From Aerobium sp039839275 (GTDB lineage: Bacteria > Pseudomonadota > Alphaproteobacteria > Rhizobiales > Rhizobiaceae): 64,000 nt of DNA. The stretch is taken from contig NZ_JBDOQP010000004.1 of the NCBI RefSeq assembly GCF_039839275.1, positions 248,001 through 312,000 of the forward strand, in the 5' to 3' direction. Numbering within the stretch: the first letter of the stretch is position 1; every line of letters begins with the position of its first letter. The position numbers and the translations under genes are program-made. The notes below the pieces were generated by a model. It saw nothing but the letters and a program-made list of their open reading frames with translations. It did no database searches and had not been told where the DNA came from. Shown in pieces: positions 58,245-64,000 of the stretch.

Positions 58245-59990
58245 ATGTCTGAACAGCACAAGACGGAAATTCGCGACGGCATGCGCGTGGAGTGGGATGC
58301 ACCGATCGTCATGGACGACGGTATCGTCCTGCGCGCCGACATCTTCATGCCGCTCGAAGATGGCAATTACCCTGTCATCCTCCACTACGGACCCTACGCC
58401 AAGGGGCTCGCCTTCCAGGAGGGCTACAAGGGCGCCTGGGTGAAGATGACTACCTCCTATCCGGAGATCCTCGAGGGCTCGTCCAACAAGTACCAGAGCT
58501 GGGAACTCGTCGATCCCGAGAAGTGGGTGCCTGAAGGCTATGTCTGCGTGCGCGTCGATTCGCGCGGCGCCGGCCGGTCCCCCGGCTATCTCGACGTCTT
58601 CTCCCCGCGCGAGACGCAGGACCTTTACGAATGCATCGAGTGGTCAGGCACGCAAGCCTGGAGCAACGGCAAGGTCGGGCTCAGCGGCATTTCCTATTAC
58701 GCCGTCAACCAGTGGCTCGTCGGCTCCCTGCAGCCCCCGCATCTGGCGGCGATGTGCATCTGGGAAGGCTATTCCGACTTCTACCGCGAGCAATGCCGCA
58801 CGGGCGGCATCCTGAACGAATTCATCGGCAACTGGTACTCCCGCCAGGTCAAGACGGTGCAGCACGGCTATGGTGAGCGCGGCGCGCGCAGTCAGGTCAC
58901 CGGTGAATATGTTGCCGGGCCGGACACTCTCTCCGAGGAAGAGCTCGCCGCCAACAGGGCGGACACGCAGCAGGAGGTGCTGTCCCGGCACTTCGTCGAC
59001 GATTTCCATCGCGAGCGCTCGCCGCAGTTCGACAAGATCACCGCGCCGCTGCTTTCGGCGACCAACTGGGGCGGCGTCGGCCTGCACACGCGCGGCAATT
59101 TCGAAGGCTACATGCGCGCCGCGAGCAAGCAGAAATGGCTGGAGGTGCATGGCGACACGCACTACTCGCATTTCTATTCCAACTACGGCATGGCGCTTCA
59201 GATGAAGTTCTTCGGCCATTTCCTCAAGGGCGAGGATACCGGCTGGGACAAGCAGCCTCCGGTGCAGCTCAACATCCGGCACCCAGGCGAGACATTCGTC
59301 CTTCGCGACGAACAGGAATGGCCGCTGGCGCGCACGCAGTGGACCAAGTTCTACCTGAATTCGGCCGACGGAAGCCTGCAGACCGAAAAGCCTGCCGACG
59401 GCACTTCGATCTCGTACGAGACCATGGGCGATGGCGTCTATTTCACCACGCCGCCGCTGGAAGCCCCGCTTGAGATCACCGGTCCCATCGCGGCCAAGCT
59501 CTTCCTTTCCTCGCAGACAAAGGACGCCGACGTCTTCCTGGCGCTGCGCGTCTACGATCCCGATGGCAAGGAAGTCACCTTCCAGGGCTCCAACGATCCG
59601 CGTACGCCGATCGGCCTTGGCTGGCTGCGCGCTTCGCACCGCAAGCTCGACCCGGCGGAAAGCCTGCCCTATCGCCCCTGGCACAGCCATGACGAGGAAT
59701 GGCCGCTGGAGCCAGGCAAGCCGGTGGAGCTCGACATCGAGATCTGGCCGACCTGCCTCGTGGTTCCGGCTGGCTATCGCATCGCGCTCAATGTGCGCGG
59801 CAAGGACTACGAGTGCGACGGCGAGCCGTCCGACACGCCATTCTCGAAGTACAAGATGTACGGTGTCGGGCCCTTCACCCACAACGATCCCGTCGACAGG
59901 CCGCAGGAGATTTTCGGCGGGAGCAACACGCTTCACTTCGACCAGGACGAGCAGCCCTACCTGCTGCTCCCCATTATCCCCGGTGGCTGA
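58245..59990 (+). CDS. CocE/NonD family hydrolase
   Basis: A 581-residue alpha/beta hydrolase of the X-Pro dipeptidyl-peptidase/cocaine esterase class. The nucleophile is S150 in VGLSGISYYAVNQ, where a second glycine after the Ser-Tyr is usual but here is Tyr-Ala. An acid-bearing insertion and HGDTHYSHFYS supply the rest of the likely triad region. The C-terminal third (from about residue 390, PLEITGPIAAKLFLSSQTKD) is the jelly-roll domain. No signal peptide is seen, so it acts in the cytoplasm on an imported ester or amide. It follows the binding-protein gene after a hairpin. Confidence 0.88.
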   Translation: MSEQHKTEIRDGMRVEWDAPIVMDDGIVLRADIFMPLEDGNYPVILHYGPYAKGLAFQEGYKGAWVKMTTSYPEILEGSSNKYQSWELVDPEKWVPEGYVCVRVDSRGAGRSPGYLDVFSPRETQDLYECIEWSGTQAWSNGKVGLSGISYYAVNQWLVGSLQPPHLAAMCIWEGYSDFYREQCRTGGILNEFIGNWYSRQVKTVQHGYGERGARSQVTGEYVAGPDTLSEEELAANRADTQQEVLSRHFVDDFHRERSPQFDKITAPLLSATNWGGVGLHTRGNFEGYMRAASKQKWLEVHGDTHYSHFYSNYGMALQMKFFGHFLKGEDTGWDKQPPVQLNIRHPGETFVLRDEQEWPLARTQWTKFYLNSADGSLQTEKPADGTSISYETMGDGVYFTTPPLEAPLEITGPIAAKLFLSSQTKDADVFLALRVYDPDGKEVTFQGSNDPRTPIGLGWLRASHRKLDPAESLPYRPWHSHDEEWPLEPGKPVELDIEIWPTCLVVPAGYRIALNVRGKDYECDGEPSDTPFSKYKMYGVGPFTHNDPVDRPQEIFGGSNTLHFDQDEQPYLLLPIIPGG

Positions 59991-59998
59991 GCAGGATC

Positions 59999-60676
59999 AT
60001 GGCGATGGCTGAACCAAACACACTCGACCCAAGCTGGCTGGAGCGCGCCGCGCTCCTCATGGTCGACATGAACCGCTCGCATCTCGACCACTCCATCGGC
60101 CACATGCTGGTGGAGGAAGGGGCCGCGCGACGCATCATCGAAACGGGCGTGCGGCTGCGCGGGCACTGTTCCGACGCAGGCCTGCCGGTGATCTTCATCC
60201 GCACGCATCATCGCCACGATCCACGCACCGACACGGTCGTCGACAACCGCAATCCGTTCTGGATGGCGCAACACAACGCGGTCGTGCCGGGGCTCAACAA
60301 GCCGCGCAAGTCGCTGGCGATCGAGAACGCGCCAGTGACGGAGATCGTGCCGGAACTGGCGCCGAAGCCGGGCGAATTCACCGTCTTCAAGCACCGCTAC
60401 AGCCCGTTCGAGAATACCGACCTCGAGCATCTGCTGCGCAATCTCGACGTCGACACGCTCATCATCTGCGGCGTCAACACGAACAATTGCGTGCTTTGCT
60501 CGTGCTTCGAGGCCTTCAACCGCGACTATCGCGTGCTCCTGGTGGAGGATGTCTGCGCATCGATGAACGGCCCCGACTACCACGACGCCGCCATCAAGCT
60601 CATCAAGTCGTCGCTTGGCTGGGTGATGAACACGGATGACATCGCGCAGGCGCTGGCATCGCGGAAAGCCGCATAG
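59999..60676 (+). CDS. Isochorismatase-like cysteine hydrolase
   Basis: A 225-residue member of the isochorismatase/nicotinamidase fold. The triad is Asp23 (LLMVDMNRSH), Lys131 (TVFKHRYSPF) and Cys164 (CGVNTNNCVL). The cysteine points to an amidase or carbamoylase such as N-carbamoylsarcosine amidase or biuret/ureidoacrylate hydrolase, not a true isochorismatase. ATG at 59999 is used; ATG two codons later has better spacing from AGG. It lies between the CocE-type hydrolase and the permease, so it likely opens an amide or carbamoyl bond in the same pathway. Confidence 0.9.
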   Translation: MAMAEPNTLDPSWLERAALLMVDMNRSHLDHSIGHMLVEEGAARRIIETGVRLRGHCSDAGLPVIFIRTHHRHDPRTDTVVDNRNPFWMAQHNAVVPGLNKPRKSLAIENAPVTEIVPELAPKPGEFTVFKHRYSPFENTDLEHLLRNLDVDTLIICGVNTNNCVLCSCFEAFNRDYRVLLVEDVCASMNGPDYHDAAIKLIKSSLGWVMNTDDIAQALASRKAA

Positions 60677-60690
60677 GACAGGGAAATACG

Positions 60691-61530
60691 ATGACAACAG
60701 TCGACACCTCGAAGGCGGAACCGGGCGAAAGCGTCGCCGGCTCGGGCACGGGTTCGGTGCGGGCCTTCGTCGATCGCTTCGGTTCGCTGCTGCTGATCGC
60801 ATTTCTGATCGGCTTCTGGGAATTCGCGGTGCGCTACTTCGAAGTGCCGCGCTTCCTGCTGCCGACGCCGAGCGAGATCGTCACGCTGATGATCAACGAA
60901 TGGTCGCTGCTGCGCATGCATGCCACGGCCACGATCGCCAGCATCGTCACCGGCTATGCCGCTGCCGTCATATTCGCCTTGGCAATCTCCGCGCTGATGA
61001 TCCGGTTTCCGCTTGCCGAAAAGCTGATCATGCCGATCTTCGTCGGGTTGCAGAGCGTGCCCAAGCTCGCGATCGCGCCGCTCATCCTCGTCTGGGTCGG
61101 TGCGGGCTTCGGCTCGAAGGTGCTCGTCGTTGCCGCCATCGCCTTTTTCCCGATCGTCATCAACACCATGACCGGCTTCAAGGAAGTCGACCGAGGATTG
61201 CGCGACGTGTTCCGGTCGGTGGCGGCCAATGAGCGACAAGTGTTCTTCCAGCTTCGCCTGCCCTACGCCATGCCGTACATCTTCGCGGGGCTTCGCATCG
61301 CCACGACGCTTGCCGTGCTGGGCGCCATCGTCGCCGAATATCTCGCCGCATCGAACGGCCTCGGCTATCTCGTCCTGTCGGGAAGCTTCAACTTCAACAC
61401 CGCCCGCTCCTTCGCGGCCATCATATCGCTGGCTCTCATCGGCACCATCTTCTTCTGGTTGATGTCGCTGGTGGAATCCAAGCTGTCGTGGAAGGCCCGC
61501 TCGGGCGGCGACCAGACGAGTGAGGTCTGA
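60691..61530 (+). CDS. ABC transporter permease, NitT/TauT type
   Basis: A 279-residue inner-membrane permease (six segments) with the class landmarks VPRFLLPTPSEIVTLM and SVPKLAIAPLILVWVGAGFGS. Its EAA-like loop (RDVFRSVAANERQVFFQLRL) shows alanine-rich divergence. Only one permease gene is present, so a homodimer is expected, in contrast to the two-permease system 10 kb upstream. The ATPase gene starts one base after its stop. Confidence 0.92.
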   Translation: MTTVDTSKAEPGESVAGSGTGSVRAFVDRFGSLLLIAFLIGFWEFAVRYFEVPRFLLPTPSEIVTLMINEWSLLRMHATATIASIVTGYAAAVIFALAISALMIRFPLAEKLIMPIFVGLQSVPKLAIAPLILVWVGAGFGSKVLVVAAIAFFPIVINTMTGFKEVDRGLRDVFRSVAANERQVFFQLRLPYAMPYIFAGLRIATTLAVLGAIVAEYLAASNGLGYLVLSGSFNFNTARSFAAIISLALIGTIFFWLMSLVESKLSWKARSGGDQTSEV

Positions 61531-61531
61531 G

Positions 61532-62362
61532 ATGTCGAATACGCTGGAAATGACGCAACCCGGGAGCAGTGCTCAGGTGACGAGCTCCGGAATCTCGATC
61601 AAGGGTGTCGAGGTCGTCTACGGGGTCGGCGGCTCGCAACCGGTCACCGCACTGAAGGACATCGACCTCGACATCGCCGACGGAGAATTCGTCTCCCTGG
61701 TCGGTCCATCGGGATGCGGAAAGAGCACGCTGCTCAAGGTGGTATCCGACCTCATGGGTCCGACCCGCGGCTCGGTTACGATCGGCGACACCTCGCCGTC
61801 ACAGATGCGCAAGGACGGCCGGCTGGGGTTGGTCTTCCAGCAGGCCAACCTGATGCCGTGGCTGACGATCTCGAAGAACATCGACCTGTTGCGTTCGCTG
61901 GTTTCGGGTCGCGGCGGCACCGTGTCGCCCAACGGCGCCACCGTTGACGAACTCATCGACCTCGTCGGATTGAGCGGGTTCGGCGACAAGTTCGCCCACC
62001 AGCTTTCAGGCGGCATGCAGCAGCGCGCCGCTCTCGCCCGTGCGCTGGCGCTCGATCCGGCGGTGCTGCTGATGGACGAACCCTTCGCCGCGCTCGACGA
62101 GATCACCCGTGACCGCATGGCGTTCGAGCTGATGCGGATCTGGCAGCGCTATCGCAAGACGGTGCTGTTCGTGACGCACAGCCTCGGCGAAGCCGTACTC
62201 CTGTCCGACCGCGTCGTTCTGATGAGCGCGCGCCCCGGCCGCATCCACAAGGTATTCGACATCGACCTGCCGCGGCCGCGCACGCCGGAAACGCGCCTCG
62301 ACGAGCGCTACCACCGGCTGGTAATGGAGCTCAACCGCGAGCTCTACGCCGTCATGACCTGA
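61532..62362 (+). CDS. ABC transporter ATP-binding protein, NitT/TauT type
   Basis: A 276-residue ATPase with Walker A GPSGCGKST, Q-loop FQQANLMPWLTI, signature LSGGMQQR, Walker B VLLMDEPFAALD and switch VTHSLGEA. GAGG lies six bases before the ATG; a GTG four codons earlier is possible. It energises the single permease upstream and the NMT1-like binding protein of this operon. Confidence 0.93.
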   Translation: MSNTLEMTQPGSSAQVTSSGISIKGVEVVYGVGGSQPVTALKDIDLDIADGEFVSLVGPSGCGKSTLLKVVSDLMGPTRGSVTIGDTSPSQMRKDGRLGLVFQQANLMPWLTISKNIDLLRSLVSGRGGTVSPNGATVDELIDLVGLSGFGDKFAHQLSGGMQQRAALARALALDPAVLLMDEPFAALDEITRDRMAFELMRIWQRYRKTVLFVTHSLGEAVLLSDRVVLMSARPGRIHKVFDIDLPRPRTPETRLDERYHRLVMELNRELYAVMT

Positions 62363-62391
62363 CGAACACCACCTGGAAACGACGCCCGCAC

Positions 62392-62411
62392 GCGGCCCGG
62401 CGAAGGGCCGC
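62392..62411 (+). other. Intergenic hairpin between ATPase and hydrolase genes
   Basis: Perfect 7-bp arms (GCGGCCC and GGGCCGC) with a GGCGAA loop lie in the 86-bp gap. No T tract follows. It may set relative expression of the two following hydrolase genes. Confidence 0.45.
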
Positions 62412-62448
62412 CGCCGGCGAACTGACTTCGAAGAACGGAGAATTCACC

Positions 62449-63630
62449 ATGGCGGAACCTGCCGGAATGATCAGACGCAGCGGCCAGCAATGGGTCATGG
62501 ATCAACTGTTTCGCATTGCCGGGCACGACCTTCTGTTTCCCGGCGCCCTGGGCTTCAGGCTCGAGCGGGGCTACCGCTATGCGGAAGTCGAGCGGACGAT
62601 GCAGCGCGTCAAGACCTTCCGCCAGAACGCCCGCGAATGGGCCCGTACAGCGGGCCAGCTCGAAGACATGGCAAGGGAAGCGGAAGCCAGGGGCCATTCG
62701 ATCACCGCACGGGATTTCTACTACCGCGCCTCGATCTATTACGGACGCGGCCAGTGGTCGATCAACCGCGATACCGACGTGAAGCGGCAGATGTACGACA
62801 AGTGCGTCGAGAACTTCGAAGGCCTGATCCGCCATTCGAACGGGCTCATCGAGCGCGTCGAACTCGATGTGGAGGGCGAGACGGTCTATGGCGTCCTGCA
62901 CCTGCCGGAGCACCGCGTCGGCAAGGTGCCGGCGGTGCTGTTCTTCCCGGGCATGGACATGTTCAAGGAAGAGTTCCCCAACGCCGAGTGCAGCCCGTTC
63001 GCGCGGCGTGGGATGGCCATGCTGACGCTGGACGGCCCCGGCCAGGGCGAAACCCGCGTCAAGGGCTGCAAGGTCACCGACGAGAAATACGTCAAGGCCG
63101 GCAAGGCCGCGCTCGACTATCTCGAGAAGCGGCCGGAGATCGATGCCGATCGCCTCGCCGTGTCCGGCGCCAGCTTCGGTTCCTACTGGGCGCCGCAGCT
63201 CGCCGCCAACGACAGCCGGATCAAGGCGAATGCCGGGATCATGGGCATCCTGTACTCCATGAAGGCGATCTTCGAACTGGCACCGCCGAGCTTCAAGACC
63301 ACCTTCATGTACATGGCCGGCATCAACGACGAGGCCCAGTTCGACAAGATGGCGGCGACCATGGGCCTTGAAGGCGTCGGACAGAAGATCACCTGCCCTA
63401 CCCTCATCACCCAGGGCGAGAACGATTATCTCTGCCCGCTGGAAGGCGCGGACCAGTTCTTCAACGAGATCGCGGGACCGAAGGAAATGTGGATTTTCCA
63501 CGACGAGTTCCACCCGCTGGGCGGCGTCATGCAGCACCTGCTGCCATGGCTGGCCGACTGGATCATGGACGCTTTCGACGGCAGGCATGCGCCGGATCTC
63601 GCCCGCCGCATCGAACACGAGGTGCTCTAG
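62449..63630 (+). CDS. Alpha/beta hydrolase with N-terminal helical domain (FrsA/DHPON-hydrolase-like)
   Basis: A 393-residue hydrolase. A helical N-terminal domain of about 130 residues (with ITARDFYYRASIYYGRGQW) precedes the alpha/beta fold. The triad is S242 (VSGASFGS), D326 (QGENDYLCP) and H355 (HDEFHPLGG). This layout is that of 2,6-dihydroxypseudooxynicotine hydrolase of nicotine breakdown, which cleaves a C-C bond, and of FrsA-type esterases. No nicotine genes are nearby, so the resemblance marks the fold, not the substrate. GGAG precedes the ATG. The C45-type gene follows after three bases. Confidence 0.85.
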   Translation: MAEPAGMIRRSGQQWVMDQLFRIAGHDLLFPGALGFRLERGYRYAEVERTMQRVKTFRQNAREWARTAGQLEDMAREAEARGHSITARDFYYRASIYYGRGQWSINRDTDVKRQMYDKCVENFEGLIRHSNGLIERVELDVEGETVYGVLHLPEHRVGKVPAVLFFPGMDMFKEEFPNAECSPFARRGMAMLTLDGPGQGETRVKGCKVTDEKYVKAGKAALDYLEKRPEIDADRLAVSGASFGSYWAPQLAANDSRIKANAGIMGILYSMKAIFELAPPSFKTTFMYMAGINDEAQFDKMAATMGLEGVGQKITCPTLITQGENDYLCPLEGADQFFNEIAGPKEMWIFHDEFHPLGGVMQHLLPWLADWIMDAFDGRHAPDLARRIEHEVL

Positions 63631-63633
63631 CTC

Positions 63634-64000
63634 ATGACACCGATACCGTCCCTGACGGCCGGCGACGACCCGATGGAGCGCGGGCGGCTGCACGGTGAAC
63701 GCTTCGCCCGCCAGATCGAAGACAATCTCGAAACCTACCTCAGGCGCTTCGAGGCATCCGGCCTCACACGCAAGGCGGCGCTAGCCGAAGGCGAGGACTG
63801 GTTTGCCAGCATCCGCCGCCAGAACGCCGAGTATGCATCGGAAATGGCCGGCATCGCCAAGGCGAGCGGCCGCAGCGAGGCGGAGATTGCCCTGCTCAAT
63901 GCGCGCTACGAAATCGCGTTCACGCTTTTCGGGCGCGACGCGACGCACACCGAGCGCGAGCGCGAGGAACTGCTGGCGACGGGCCCGGACGGCTGCACCA
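63634..64000 (+). CDS. C45-type autoproteolytic Ntn hydrolase (acyl-CoA:6-APA acyltransferase-like), C-terminus outside window
   Basis: The first 122 residues are visible before the right edge. The stretch RGRLHGERFARQIEDNLETY, an alpha-helical middle with LLNARYEIAFTLF and the sequence GPDGCT with Cys121 match the N-terminal part of peptidase family C45. In that family the proenzyme cleaves itself before a cysteine, which then becomes the N-terminal nucleophile. Penicillium acyl-CoA:6-aminopenicillanate acyltransferase is the founder; bacterial relatives are mostly uncharacterised amide hydrolases/acyltransferases. It is the fourth hydrolase of the IclR-linked operon. Confidence 0.75.
   Translation, partial: MTPIPSLTAGDDPMERGRLHGERFARQIEDNLETYLRRFEASGLTRKAALAEGEDWFASIRRQNAEYASEMAGIAKASGRSEAEIALLNARYEIAFTLFGRDATHTEREREELLATGPDGCT

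Noticed and set aside
58644..59936. Minus-strand frame of 430 codons
   Set aside because: Shadow of the CocE/NonD hydrolase gene, rich in Arg, Ala and His, with no ribosome site.
62344..63693. Minus-strand frame of 449 codons
   Set aside because: Shadow of the alpha/beta hydrolase gene, whose triad residues are intact on the plus strand.

Overview
The window is GC-rich, densely coded DNA with short intergenic gaps, frequent ATGA or TGATG start/stop overlaps and some GTG/TTG starts. The mix of genes (several ABC systems of the peptide, spermidine, polar amino acid, ribose and NitT/TauT types, a TAXI-TRAP and a tripartite tricarboxylate transporter, and one-per-cassette GntR/IclR/DeoR/TetR regulators) suggests an alphaproteobacterium of the Hyphomicrobiales (Mesorhizobium/Aminobacter/Phyllobacteriaceae-like). 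That placement is inference from content; there is no rRNA or marker gene here. I saw no tRNA, rRNA, CRISPR array, insertion sequence or phage gene.

The layout is a chain of about ten uptake-and-catabolism cassettes. (1) 1-6276: amidohydrolase (cut by the left edge), two peptide-type permeases, a family 5 binding protein and a D-cysteine desulfhydrase-like PLP enzyme, opposite a divergent IclR regulator. (2) 6308-9620: a zinc deacylase, a second family 5 binding protein without permeases, and a GntR regulator. (3) 9831-15200: a LOG-family protein plus a spermidine/iron-type ABC transporter, opposite a DeoR regulator. (4) 15357-21076: a general amino acid ABC transporter lacking its ATPase, a class V aminotransferase, a RidA protein and a YheO/DauR-type regulator. 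(5) 21133-21881: a decayed gene end and a DUF4260 protein. (6) 22186-27088: GntR, ribose-type ABC transporter and DJ-1/PfpI protein, opposite an iron alcohol dehydrogenase, a semialdehyde dehydrogenase and an arylformamidase-like hydrolase (27333-30876). (7) 30960-36426: TAXI-TRAP transporter with a split AtuA (DUF1446) system and GntR. (8) 36796-44994: GntR opposite an isocitrate-lyase-family enzyme, a LeuCD-like dehydratase, an MmgE/PrpD protein and TctCBA. (9) 45120-56012: polysaccharide deacetylase-like amidase, TetR, two paralogous Gfo/Idh dehydrogenases around a NitT/TauT-like ABC transporter, an unknown 224-residue protein, and an opposing CobW/LVIVD pair. (10) 56147-64000: IclR opposite an ABC transporter mixed with four hydrolases, the last being a C45-type Ntn hydrolase cut by the right edge.

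Two patterns run across the cassettes. First, most divergent promoters carry a clear palindrome next to the local regulator. Cassette 9 shares one 16-bp motif (ATTCATTCGACTGAAT-like) at three promoters, which defines a probable TetR regulon of about eleven genes of unknown substrate. Second, six of the binding-protein genes are followed by a GC-rich intergenic hairpin before the next gene. The strongest candidates for undescribed pathways are the TetR regulon (9), the four-hydrolase cassette (10) and the tricarboxylate isomerisation/cleavage operon (8).
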